Shown one piece after another: positions 52,932 to 61,372 of a stretch of 64,000 nt of DNA. The stretch's first letter is position 1, and each line of letters starts with the position of its first letter. The notes beneath the pieces were generated by a model that was not told the DNA's origin, did no database searches, and was given only the letters and a program-made list of their open reading frames with translations. A program made the position numbers and the translations under genes. The stretch is from CBDCFT01 sp965216365 (GTDB taxonomy: Bacteria; Pseudomonadota; Gammaproteobacteria; Arenicellales; CBDCFT01), in NCBI GenBank assembly GCA_965216365.1, contig CBDCFT010000019.1:1-64000 (forward strand), in the 5' to 3' direction.

Positions 52932-55034
52932 TCAGGAAATACCCAGTGCTTCTTTTTTTCGCACAGCCCAGGCTTGAATTATACGGTCGGTAATCATAGC
53001 GATGATGGCCATGCTGAAACCAGCTACCAGGCCCTTGCCTGCATCCGCTGCCCCAAGTGCGATATACACAGCCTGTCCCAAACCTTTGGTGCCGACCAAC
53101 GCTGCAATCACCAGCATGGCGAGACCGAACATGATGGTTTGGTTCAACCCCAGCATAATCTCAGGTATCGCCAGCGGCAGTTTCACCTGCCATAAGATTT
53201 GCCGGCGCGTGCAGCCCATGGAGCGCGCCGCTTCAACCACCTCATAGTTGACGTTACGCAAGCCGTGTTCGGTGTAACGAATCGCCGGCACAATGGCATA
53301 GGCAATAATCGCGAGAAACGCAGTGAAGTCGCCGACCTGGAAAAACATCAATACAGGAATCAACAACACGAATAACGGCATGGTTTGTAATGTGTCGTTG
53401 ATCGGTCGTAGAAATGCGGACACGTTGTCGTTGTTGGAAGCCCAAATACCCAATGCCCCGCCGACAATGAATGAGGTCAACACGGCAGCACCGCACAAAT
53501 AGACTGACAACATAGCCTGTGGCCATACGCCGGCAATTAACATGAATAACATTCCCAACAGTGCGAACAAACCGATACGCCAACCGCCGACCTGCCACGC
53601 CAACAATGTCACGACCAGAATAAACGCCGGCCACGGCGTGTTAGACAAACCGAAATAAAATACGCCGCCCAGTAATCCTGCAGAGAGTCCAGCACGCCAG
53701 CCCCAGGCTTTCGTCGCTAACGACGCAATCAGCACGACACCAACGGCGTAAGACCAAGAAATAACCGGCGTCAGCTCGAACCCCCAGGAAACTGGCCGCA
53801 CGGATGATTCAAGACCAATACGTACAGGCAGTAAAAAATAAAACAGCGTCGATCTTTTTATCGCGTCCGTAACATGCGGATAATTTGCGGTGATGTAAGT
53901 CAACGCGGAGTTAATCGGATCAGCGGGATAAAACACCCAGTCATTCGGATAACTTCGCAATACCGGAATCACGTATGACAATAACGTGAAAACAACCATG
54001 GCAATGATTGCAATCAACAAGTAGCGATGCCGGTGCCAGAACGAACCGGTGTCGTGCAATAGCTTTTGTTGGTCGGTAAAACCGCGGCTGATGCGATCCA
54101 TAATCATGGCGATCAGCGCAATAACAATTCCGGCGAGCAGGCTTTGACCAAATTGAGCCTTACGCATGGTGCTAAGCACTTCCCAACCGATATCGGCCGA
54201 GCTGCCTATGATTGCGGCAATAATAACCATGCTGAGCGCGGCCATGGTCGTCTGATTCACACCGACCATGATGGTCGGCAGTGCCGTCGGAATGCGCACC
54301 CACCAGAATAACTGCCGTTTGGTCGCACCGGACATGGCACCGGATTCAATAACATCGCTGGGAACACGCTGCAAACCCAGGGCCATGTTCCGCACCATGG
54401 GCGGACAAGCATAAATCGCACTCGCGACCAAACCGACGACGGGACCAAAACCAAACAATAAAAGAATCGGAATCAGGTACGCGAACGTCGGCACTGTCTG
54501 CATCAAATCCAGCGAGGGTTGCACGATTCTATCGATACGATCCGATTTAAACGCTAACAGCCCCAATACAAAACCGAGACCAACCGCCATTGGGATGGAG
54601 ACAAAAACCAAAGCAAGAGTATTCATGCTTTCGTCCCAATAACCGGTTATGACCATGTACAACATCGCGAGTGCGGTAAAGATCGCCAAACGCAAACCGT
54701 TAGCAACATAAGCCAGCACGGTAAAACCGGTAATGGTCGCTGGCCAGGGTAACCAATGCAGCAATGCCTGAATACCCTTCATAACCGGATTCAATATCGC
54801 GGTAATGGTTTTGAACAACCACCTGAAATGATCGATAAACCATTGCATCACAATATTGATCCAGTCGGAAACGGGCAACATCCATTCAGCGGGATATTTC
54901 AACAACCAACTGATGTCTTTGCGCCAGATAAAACAGGCGATCACTAAAACGCCTGCCACCAGCCACGCTACCAGGTCACCATCAATCCGGCTTTGTGACG
55001 GTACGCCTGGGCTATCCGCTAACGCGTCTTTCAT
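52932..55034 (-). CDS. proW: fused double permease for glycine betaine/proline-type uptake (ProW)
   Basis: Permease of 700 residues holding two BPD transport domains, at about residues 120-310 and 495-690, each with its own EAA loop (SGAMSGATKRQLFWWVRIPT and ARSMGCTRRQILWQVKLPLA). The ProW of E. coli is one such domain of about 350 residues, so this is a tandem fusion. The repeated GFGPVVGLVASAIYA and LAIIAYAIVPAIRY segments mark the ProW family. The N-terminus is a helix that follows the ProV gene directly. It probably functions as a pseudo-dimer with the ATPase. The bound substrate is inferred from the SBP genes as betaine or carnitine. Confidence 0.9.
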   Translation of the reverse strand: MKDALADSPGVPSQSRIDGDLVAWLVAGVLVIACFIWRKDISWLLKYPAEWMLPVSDWINIVMQWFIDHFRWLFKTITAILNPVMKGIQALLHWLPWPATITGFTVLAYVANGLRLAIFTALAMLYMVITGYWDESMNTLALVFVSIPMAVGLGFVLGLLAFKSDRIDRIVQPSLDLMQTVPTFAYLIPILLLFGFGPVVGLVASAIYACPPMVRNMALGLQRVPSDVIESGAMSGATKRQLFWWVRIPTALPTIMVGVNQTTMAALSMVIIAAIIGSSADIGWEVLSTMRKAQFGQSLLAGIVIALIAMIMDRISRGFTDQQKLLHDTGSFWHRHRYLLIAIIAMVVFTLLSYVIPVLRSYPNDWVFYPADPINSALTYITANYPHVTDAIKRSTLFYFLLPVRIGLESSVRPVSWGFELTPVISWSYAVGVVLIASLATKAWGWRAGLSAGLLGGVFYFGLSNTPWPAFILVVTLLAWQVGGWRIGLFALLGMLFMLIAGVWPQAMLSVYLCGAAVLTSFIVGGALGIWASNNDNVSAFLRPINDTLQTMPLFVLLIPVLMFFQVGDFTAFLAIIAYAIVPAIRYTEHGLRNVNYEVVEAARSMGCTRRQILWQVKLPLAIPEIMLGLNQTIMFGLAMLVIAALVGTKGLGQAVYIALGAADAGKGLVAGFSMAIIAMITDRIIQAWAVRKKEALGIS

Positions 55035-56102
55035 TCAGGCGTTTTCGCCGCTATGCGCCAACGCCTTGACCACACCACTCGGCGTTACCTTGCCGATAAC
55101 TTTGCCGTCTTCGATCACCGGTACACCGGCTTCATTCCGTGCAAACAATGGCATCAACTCTTCCAGTGTCGTATCGGACGAAACGCCGTTCTCCGCCTGC
55201 ATACCGTCGTTGGCCGGCTCAATCACTTCGCTCACTCTGATGACGCGAACACGCGGGACATCCTGGGTGAATTCCGCAACGTAATCGTTGGCAGGGTTCA
55301 TGACGACTTCCGCCGGTGTGCCAATCTGCACGACCCAACCATCACGCATAATGGCAATGCGATCACCCAAACGCAACGCTTCCAGAAAATCATGCGTAAT
55401 GAATACGATGGTTTTGTGCAACATTTTTTGCAGACGCAAAAATTCATCCTGCATTTGCCGACGTATGAGCGGATCAAGCGCGCTAAATGGCTCGTCCAGA
55501 AACCAGATTTCAGGTTCTACCGCGAGACTGCGCGCAATGCCGACACGTTGTTGTTGTCCACCAGACAGTTCGCGTGGAAAACTGGCCTCGCGCCCTTCCA
55601 GACCCACGAGCTCGATGACTTTAAGCGCCCGTTTTTCACGCTCGCGCCTATCTATGCCTTGAACACGCAAAGGAAAAGCGATGTTTTCAAGAACCGTTTG
55701 GTGCGGCAATAACCCAAAATTCTGAAACACCATTCCCATCTTGTGCCGGCGGATATCAATGAGTTCTTTCTCGCTGGCGTTGAGCAGATTTTCTCCATCC
55801 AACAGGACTTCGCCGGCAGTTGGTTCAACAAGACGCGACAGGCAACGCACCATGGTTGATTTGCCCGAACCGGATAAACCCATGATGATAAAGATCTCGC
55901 CGGGTTTGACATCGAAACTGACATTACATGCCGCGCCAATATATCCTGCCTGCGTGAATTCGGCATGCACTGCCTTGGGGTCGGTTACATTGCCACCGTC
56001 TGAATTGAAAAATTGTCCAGCATTGTCGCCATAAACTTTCCAGACGTGACGGCAGGAAATTTTTACATCGTTGGTCTGTGATGAGCGACTTAATTCAGAC
56101 AC
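55035..56102 (-). CDS. proV: glycine betaine/proline ABC transporter ATP-binding protein (ProV)
   Basis: ATPase of 355 residues with a C-terminal CBS domain. Walker A is IIMGLSGSGKSTMVRC near residue 76, the Q-loop VFQNFGLLPHQTVLEN, the signature LSGGQQQRVGIARSLA and Walker B EIWFLDEPFSALDPLI. FITHDFLEALRLGDRIAIM and the CBS region (LEELMPLFARNEAGVPVIED) at the C-terminus match ProV/OpuAA, which uses CBS modules for ionic-strength sensing. The stop directly abuts the ProW start. A stem-loop lies between it and the binding-protein gene upstream. Confidence 0.92.
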   Translation of the reverse strand: MSELSRSSQTNDVKISCRHVWKVYGDNAGQFFNSDGGNVTDPKAVHAEFTQAGYIGAACNVSFDVKPGEIFIIMGLSGSGKSTMVRCLSRLVEPTAGEVLLDGENLLNASEKELIDIRRHKMGMVFQNFGLLPHQTVLENIAFPLRVQGIDRREREKRALKVIELVGLEGREASFPRELSGGQQQRVGIARSLAVEPEIWFLDEPFSALDPLIRRQMQDEFLRLQKMLHKTIVFITHDFLEALRLGDRIAIMRDGWVVQIGTPAEVVMNPANDYVAEFTQDVPRVRVIRVSEVIEPANDGMQAENGVSSDTTLEELMPLFARNEAGVPVIEDGKVIGKVTPSGVVKALAHSGENA

Positions 56103-56128
56103 AACACATCCACTGATAATCTATTTTT

Positions 56129-56159
56129 CGATGGGACCGAAAAAACTCCGGCCCCATCG
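56129..56159 (-). terminator. intercistronic stem-loop between SBP and proV
   Basis: CGATGGG and CCCATCG with an adjacent partly paired GCCG..CGGT form an imperfect hairpin. No U run follows on the transcript strand. Like the stem-loop after dppA, it could favour higher levels of the binding-protein message than of proVW. Confidence 0.5.
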
Positions 56160-56183
56160 TCATTATATTAAAAGTGTTAAAAG

Positions 56184-57164
56184 TTACTGCGTTGCCGTAT
56201 CCACCCAGGGCTTCCATACACTCTCATTGTCCGCCACCCATTGCGCAGTCACTTCTTCAAGTTTTTTACCTTCCTGGTCAATCGCATTCATCATCGGAAT
56301 TTGATCTTCGTTACGCAAGGTATACGCTGTAAGCAAGGCGTGGGCAGCTGGCCATTTATCGGCCATGCCTTTCCAGGCCATTTTTTTGATATAACCACGC
56401 GCCCAGTCACAGTCCCATGTCGCATTCGGATTTACACCGACAGCAGGGTCGTCATGGCACCCTTCTTCATAAGGCGGTAAAGACACAGGTTGCAGTTCGA
56501 CAACAGCATGCACCCAGTGGGGTGACCAGAACATAATCAGCATGGGTTCACTTCGTGCTTCCGCCCCTTGCATTTCCGCAATTAACGCACCTTCGCTACC
56601 TGCCGGAACCGATGTATAGTTCAAACCCAGAGCTTTGATACGGTCAACATTACTCGTACCCCAATCCGCCGGATAATCAACCAGACGACCGTTTGGAAAA
56701 GTCTCGGCGTTACCCAGCACTTCCGCACAATCATTCAATGCATTCCAATCTGGCAGACCAGGGCATTTTTCCGCTGCTGCGTTGTTGTACATCCAGGTTT
56801 CAACCGGAACCAAACCAAGATCACCGAGTTCCACAACATTCCCCGAAGCCAGCGCTTTATCGTAGTTCTCGCCGATGTTCGAACTCCAGATTTCCAGCGT
56901 CGCACTAATTGTGTTGTCTTGGAGCGCTAACAGTTGGGGCTGATAGCCGGCGGTAACGTATTCCACCTGGTAGCCCATCTTTTGCAAAATATTGCCAACG
57001 ACATGGGTGCTGATATGTTGTCCGGTCCATTCGTTGATGGCGAGTTTAATGGGTTCGTCTTTCGCACCCATCTCCGCGGCATACACAGACGTGCAAACTT
57101 GACTGATAAAAATGGCTAATCCAAACGCAATCATTTTGCTAACACAATTTCGAATCTTCTTCAT
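56184..57164 (-). CDS. betaine/carnitine-type ABC substrate-binding protein (ProX/OpuAC)
   Basis: Periplasmic binding protein of 326 residues, signal peptide ending near AAEMGAKDEPIKLAINEWTG (cleavage after VYA, about residue 29). A paralogue of the protein at 43788-44744, with shared NEWTGQH, FPNGRLVDYPADWGT, AGSEGALIAEM and MFWSPHWVHAVVE; the aromatic residues suit a trimethylammonium ligand. CHDDPAVGV and the last Cys suggest disulfides. Directly upstream of proVW, so it is the cognate binding protein. Its own promoter is probably in the 219-base gap before the carnitine dehydrogenase gene. The ligand could be carnitine, glycine betaine or both. Confidence 0.9.
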   Translation of the reverse strand: MKKIRNCVSKMIAFGLAIFISQVCTSVYAAEMGAKDEPIKLAINEWTGQHISTHVVGNILQKMGYQVEYVTAGYQPQLLALQDNTISATLEIWSSNIGENYDKALASGNVVELGDLGLVPVETWMYNNAAAEKCPGLPDWNALNDCAEVLGNAETFPNGRLVDYPADWGTSNVDRIKALGLNYTSVPAGSEGALIAEMQGAEARSEPMLIMFWSPHWVHAVVELQPVSLPPYEEGCHDDPAVGVNPNATWDCDWARGYIKKMAWKGMADKWPAAHALLTAYTLRNEDQIPMMNAIDQEGKKLEEVTAQWVADNESVWKPWVDTATQ

Positions 57165-57383
57165 TACCCGCTCCTCAGTAATTGTTGATTAGAGTTTAAG
57201 TTTAATTATTCATCTGACGCCGCTATTGTCGTATAAATGAATCCCTTTGTCAGTACAGATACCAGCACACGGTTGATCTGTATTGCAATACGCTATGCCG
57301 CCAAGCAGCATGAAACACGTCACCCTGGCGATTGGCTAAAAATTGATCGATGCAACCGGCCCCGGACTGGTCCTGTGTAGGTG

Positions 57384-58328
57384 TTACCCATCCTCAGGCT
57401 TACGCATGTCCTTTGTTGCTTGCAACATATTGACGATTAACGCATCACGTTGCCTGACGGATTCGGATACATTTAGTCCGTGTGATTCCGCCTCAACACC
57501 GGCCAATAACGCCTGGGCCAGTTCCGGTGTCAGTTGCACATCACCGAGATCATCCCACCAACGGTGAAAACTGTCCCGGTAACGGTTACAGAATTCCAAC
57601 AGCCCTCCCGCGCCCGCACCGAGGTGAAACAACATGTGCGGTCCCATTGCCGCCCAGCGCAATCCAGGCCCGGCCCAAACTGCTTTATCGACATCTTCGA
57701 CACTGGCAACACCGCTTTGTACCAGATGAATGGCTTCACGCCACAATGCCGCCTGCAAGCGATTTGCGACATGTGCCGGTACCTCACGCTTTACACGAAT
57801 AGTGACCTTGCCGGCACTCTTGTAGAAAGCTTCAGCGGCTTCTAAAACCCCATCGCCTGTTCTCTCATTGGTCAGTAATTCGACGAGCGGGATCAAGTGG
57901 GGCGGATTAAACGGATGCCCTAACAGAAAGCGTGATGGATCCTGCCAGCCTTTTTGCATTTCACTCACCATTAAACCCGAAGCCGATGATGCAACGATAG
58001 CGTCGCGGCTAAGGTGTGGTTCTAACTGCGCATACAATGCATGTTTAAGTTCCAGTTTCTCCGGCACGCTCTCTTGCACAAACTGCGCGTCAATTACTGC
58101 GGAGACTGGCGTTCGATGAAATGCGACCTCATCAGGTTTAATTTTCGCGGTTAATCCCAGTGCCTGCAACGTCGGCCAGGCTCGCCGGATGTAGTCGTGC
58201 AGATTCTTTTGCGCATCTTTTGCCGGGTCATACACATGAACTTCAAGATCGGCGGCAAGAAACAGTGCTGTCCAACTCGCACCAATTACACCGGCACCCA
58301 GCACTGCAACCTTTTCAATTTTTTCCAT
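57384..58328 (-). CDS. L-carnitine 3-dehydrogenase
   Basis: NAD-dependent 3-hydroxyacyl-CoA-dehydrogenase-fold enzyme oxidising L-carnitine to 3-dehydrocarnitine. ATG 58328 is chosen because it places the Rossmann GAGVIGASWTALFLAADL at the very N-terminus; a longer frame adds about 16 residues overlapping the preceding gene. About 314 residues, matching P. aeruginosa CdhA. Family marks are SSASGLMVSEMQ, HPFNPPHLIPLVELLTN and WAGPGLRWAAMGPHMLFHLG, which is typical of carnitine dehydrogenase (LcdH). It ends the transcript Rieske-SDR-BKACE-dehydrogenase. No fused thioesterase domain. Confidence 0.9.
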   Translation of the reverse strand: MEKIEKVAVLGAGVIGASWTALFLAADLEVHVYDPAKDAQKNLHDYIRRAWPTLQALGLTAKIKPDEVAFHRTPVSAVIDAQFVQESVPEKLELKHALYAQLEPHLSRDAIVASSASGLMVSEMQKGWQDPSRFLLGHPFNPPHLIPLVELLTNERTGDGVLEAAEAFYKSAGKVTIRVKREVPAHVANRLQAALWREAIHLVQSGVASVEDVDKAVWAGPGLRWAAMGPHMLFHLGAGAGGLLEFCNRYRDSFHRWWDDLGDVQLTPELAQALLAGVEAESHGLNVSESVRQRDALIVNMLQATKDMRKPEDG

Positions 58329-58356
58329 CAGCCTATTTTCGGATTGTAATGCTTCT

Positions 58357-59286
58357 TCAAAATCGAACGTGTTCAACGCCTTTTAATGCCAGGCGCTCTC
58401 TCGCCTCAGCAGGAGTCGCGACGGACAGACCGAGTTCTTCGATAATACGGCGAATTTTGTTTACCTGATCAGCATTGGATTGGGCCAGTTCACCTTTGCC
58501 GATATAAAGACTGTCTTCCAATCCGACGCGTAAATCACCGCCCAATGTTGCAGCTTGGATGGCAAATGGCATCTGATGCCGCCCGGCAGCCAGTACAGAC
58601 CACTCGTAGTCATTACCGAATAACTTTTGTGCAATGGTATGCATGTGCATGAGATTGTCCGGATCCGCTCCCGCGCCGCCAAGAATGCCGTAGATCATCT
58701 GGATAAAAAACGGCGGTTTGATCAGGCCCAAATCAACAAAGTAAGCTAGGTTATAAAGATGTCCGAGGTCATAACATTCGAACTCGAAACGCGTGCCATG
58801 CGCTTGTCCAAGCTCGCTGAGCGCGTACTCGATGGTTTTAAAAGTGTTGGGAAAAATAAAATCCCGCGTCATTTCCAGAAACGCGGGTTCCCAGTCATAT
58901 TTCCATTCGGAATATTTTTGTGCCACGGGGAAAATACCAAAGTTTAGCGAACCCATATTCAACGACGCCATTTCCGGACTCGCATGTAGCGCTGCAGCTA
59001 AGCGTTCCTCTATGGTCATTCCCAGGCCGCCACCTGTGGAGACATTAACTACTGCATCGCAGTTGTCCTTGATGACAGGTAAAAATTGCATAAAGGTTTC
59101 CGGACGATAATCGGGTCGACCATTTTCCGGATGCCGCGCATGCAGATGAATGATTGATGCACCGGCTTTAGACGCACCCAGCGCAGCGTCGGCGATTTGC
59201 TCTGGTGTGATCGGCAGGTACGGCGACATCGTAGGCGTGTGAATTCCGCCGGTAACCGCGCAGGTGATGATGACTGATTTCTTCAT
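58357..59286 (-). CDS. BKACE enzyme (3-dehydrocarnitine cleavage enzyme type)
   Basis: Beta-keto acid cleavage enzyme (DUF849) of 309 residues. It would transfer the acetyl of acetyl-CoA onto 3-dehydrocarnitine, giving betainyl-CoA and acetoacetate. ATG 59286 (MKKSVIITCAVTGGIHTPTM) is taken; one Met lies two codons upstream. The Zn-binding HLHARHPENGRPDY, VVNVSTGGG, ASLNMGSLNFG, FECYDLGHLYNL and VLAAGRHQMPFAIQAATLGG are all family signatures. It is encoded between the SDR and the carnitine dehydrogenase. This context makes carnitine the likely substrate over other BKACE keto acids. Confidence 0.9.
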   Translation of the reverse strand: MKKSVIITCAVTGGIHTPTMSPYLPITPEQIADAALGASKAGASIIHLHARHPENGRPDYRPETFMQFLPVIKDNCDAVVNVSTGGGLGMTIEERLAAALHASPEMASLNMGSLNFGIFPVAQKYSEWKYDWEPAFLEMTRDFIFPNTFKTIEYALSELGQAHGTRFEFECYDLGHLYNLAYFVDLGLIKPPFFIQMIYGILGGAGADPDNLMHMHTIAQKLFGNDYEWSVLAAGRHQMPFAIQAATLGGDLRVGLEDSLYIGKGELAQSNADQVNKIRRIIEELGLSVATPAEARERLALKGVEHVRF

Positions 59287-59338
59287 AAACAATGTCCCAT
59301 AAAATTCAAATAACCGAGTCTTTTAATTTCGCCTTATT

Positions 59339-60127
59339 CTATAAACGCATTTGCTGAACCTGTGCCGACAAGCCACCGTCGATTACCCAAAGTTGGCCGG
59401 TAGCGTAACGTGCTTCATCACCGGCCAGCCAGTTAACCAGATTGGCAATGTCGTGCGGCGTTCCATAGTTGCGAATGGGATGCACATCTCTGACCGCCTG
59501 TTTCAGGCTTTCGATGTCACCGGAATCGCCGAAAAAGCTTTGCAACATGGGGGTATCCACATAACCGGGGCAGATCGCATTGACACGAATATTTTCCGGC
59601 CCGTGATCGCAGGCCATCGCTCTTGTCAACGCATGCACCGCTCCCTTAGTTGCACAATAAGCGGCCAACGACGGATCAGCGATGAAACCGTCGTAAGAAC
59701 CAAAATTGATGATGGAACCGGACCCAGCCTTACGCATGAGTGGTAACGCGTACTTAGAAGTTAGAAAAGTGCCGGTAACGTTGATGGCAAAGATATGATT
59801 CCAGTCCTGCAGCGAAGTCTCCTCGATAGTTTTCTCTATCTCGATGCCTGCCGCGTTGACCAGGATATCCAGCTTGTTCGCATCCGTTTCGACCTGCCGC
59901 ATAACAGCTTTGGCATCTTCTTCAAGGGTTACATCGTGTTTAATGTAACGCACGTCCTCGGATTGTTGATCGGCTTGCGCAACGTCGGTTGCATACACGG
60001 TCGCACCTTCGCGCACAAAGCGTTGACATATTGCCCAGCCAATGCCACCACACCCGCCGGTCACTACGGCGACTTTGCCTTGCAGGTAATTCTCGCGCAC
60101 GGCACTGGGGGTAGTGTGCGTCATCAT
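59339..60127 (-). CDS. short-chain dehydrogenase/reductase (SDR)
   Basis: Classical SDR of 262 residues. NAD site VVTGGCGGIGWAICQRF near residue 23, NAAG motif DILVNAAGIEIEK, catalytic Ser in IINFGSYDGFIADP and the YxxxK in AAYCATKGAVHAL. RVNAICPGYVDTPM and ATGQLWVIDGGLSAQ are typical. The substrate is unknown. In this cluster it might reduce acetoacetate to 3-hydroxybutyrate or act on a carnitine-derived alcohol. Its start overlaps the Rieske oxygenase stop by ATGA; an ATG 3 bases in is equivalent. Confidence 0.85.
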   Translation of the reverse strand: MMTHTTPSAVRENYLQGKVAVVTGGCGGIGWAICQRFVREGATVYATDVAQADQQSEDVRYIKHDVTLEEDAKAVMRQVETDANKLDILVNAAGIEIEKTIEETSLQDWNHIFAINVTGTFLTSKYALPLMRKAGSGSIINFGSYDGFIADPSLAAYCATKGAVHALTRAMACDHGPENIRVNAICPGYVDTPMLQSFFGDSGDIESLKQAVRDVHPIRNYGTPHDIANLVNWLAGDEARYATGQLWVIDGGLSAQVQQMRL

Positions 60128-61260
60128 AATTCACCACTACTTTTATAAGCACCCAGAACCAGGCCGTGAAAATGATGCACCGCATGCTCACTCAATCCGC
60201 TGCCTTCAGGGTCAATCAGATAACGCCCTTGATTGAACGCCGGCGTACACATGCCGCGTTGCACACTCTCCACCAGACTAATATCTTCCGGCTGTAGAAC
60301 ATCATCTATAAACTTGATCGCCTCGCGTTCTGCATCGTTAGGCTCTGCTGTTTCGAAAAAGAAGTCGAATATTTCGTGGGTTTGCTCCGGACCTATCGGA
60401 TAAAACCGCCACACCATGAAGTTACCCCGACCCGGGTAGCGCATTAACGTGGTGTTTGGCCACAAGTACCACACCGCGTGGTCCGTAACACTGGCATCGT
60501 CGACGGCGTAAGCTTTATTATTGCCTCGCCCGGCTTTCGCCATGTGACTTGAATAAATGCCATAAGTTTTAACTTTATAGGTATCCATCTCGACCAGAGT
60601 ACAGAAATCGCGATGCGCAACCGGACAGTGACAACACTCCAAAAAATTGTCCACGACCGCCTTCCAATTGGCTTTAATGTTATATGTCAGACGGTGCGCG
60701 AATGTCAGGTTCTCCAGGTCCGGCGCATAACCCATAATTTCTTTGGCCAGTTCACCGGATTGTTCGGCAAGCGGCTTTGCCTGTGGATTGAGATTGACGA
60801 AAACCAGGTGACAAAAAACCTCTAACTGCACCTGGCTAAGACAAATCTCATCTTTGTTAAAATTTTCTATGTGGTCCGAGTGTCTGGCTCTCGACAACCG
60901 ACCGTCCAGGTTATAGACCCAGGCATGGTAAGGACAGGTAATGACCCTGGTTTTTCCCTCGCCCTTAAGTAATTCATGTCCTCGATGCTTGCATACATTG
61001 TAGAAGGCTCGTAACTCCCCATCCGAATCCCGGCAAGCGACAATGCCTTGCCCCTGAATATCGGCAGCGACATAACTACCGGGTTCGCGCAGCTTTTCTT
61101 CATGGCATAGGAATTGCCAACTATTGTGAAAAATTTGTTGTCGCTCTAGCTTGAGAAATACAGGATCGACATAGCAATCGGTATGGATCGACCATGATCG
61201 GGCCGCTTCCGGTTGGTAACCCTTGCTAACCATGTCCAGTAATTTTCGATTGGAACCCAT
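60124..61260 (-). CDS. Rieske oxygenase alpha subunit, glycine betaine/carnitine type
   Basis: Rieske non-heme iron oxygenase of 378 residues. [2Fe-2S] ligands are CKHRGHELLKGEG and CPYHAWVYN. The iron site is DNFLECCHCPVAHRDF, with bridging Glu near residue 208 and His near 211 and 216, the quaternary-amine subtype. The C-terminal half shares PEDISLVESVQRG and LSEHAVHHFHGL with the homologue at 44855. Glycine betaine monooxygenase (GbcA) is the likeliest role, since carnitine breakdown by the neighbours would give betaine. Carnitine or choline oxygenase are alternatives. A strong ribosome site (GAGGAGAACGATT) precedes ATG 61260. No reductase (GbcB/CntB) gene is in the window. Confidence 0.87.
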   Translation of the reverse strand: MGSNRKLLDMVSKGYQPEAARSWSIHTDCYVDPVFLKLERQQIFHNSWQFLCHEEKLREPGSYVAADIQGQGIVACRDSDGELRAFYNVCKHRGHELLKGEGKTRVITCPYHAWVYNLDGRLSRARHSDHIENFNKDEICLSQVQLEVFCHLVFVNLNPQAKPLAEQSGELAKEIMGYAPDLENLTFAHRLTYNIKANWKAVVDNFLECCHCPVAHRDFCTLVEMDTYKVKTYGIYSSHMAKAGRGNNKAYAVDDASVTDHAVWYLWPNTTLMRYPGRGNFMVWRFYPIGPEQTHEIFDFFFETAEPNDAEREAIKFIDDVLQPEDISLVESVQRGMCTPAFNQGRYLIDPEGSGLSEHAVHHFHGLVLGAYKSSGEL

Positions 61261-61287
61261 AATCGTTCTCCTCTACCTATATCTAAG

Positions 61288-61299
61288 TGACGTATGTCA
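61288..61299 (-). promoter_or_regulatory. short palindrome upstream of carnitine-cluster operon
   Basis: TGACGTATGTCA has TGAC/GTCA half-sites, 28 bases before the Rieske start in a gap divergent with the AraC-type regulator gene. It could be part of an activator site. Short and unconfirmed. Confidence 0.3.
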
Positions 61300-61372
61300 T
61301 CGAGTGCAGCCTAACAATTCATATTGATACAGGCCTAGCATTTTTCGCCACTAAACATGCAATAATCGCCAC

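Noticed and set aside
56129..56159. Full intrinsic terminator between SBP and proV
   Set aside because: No U run after the stem on the transcript strand, and ProV lacks another visible promoter, so read-through is more likely. Kept as a stem-loop only.
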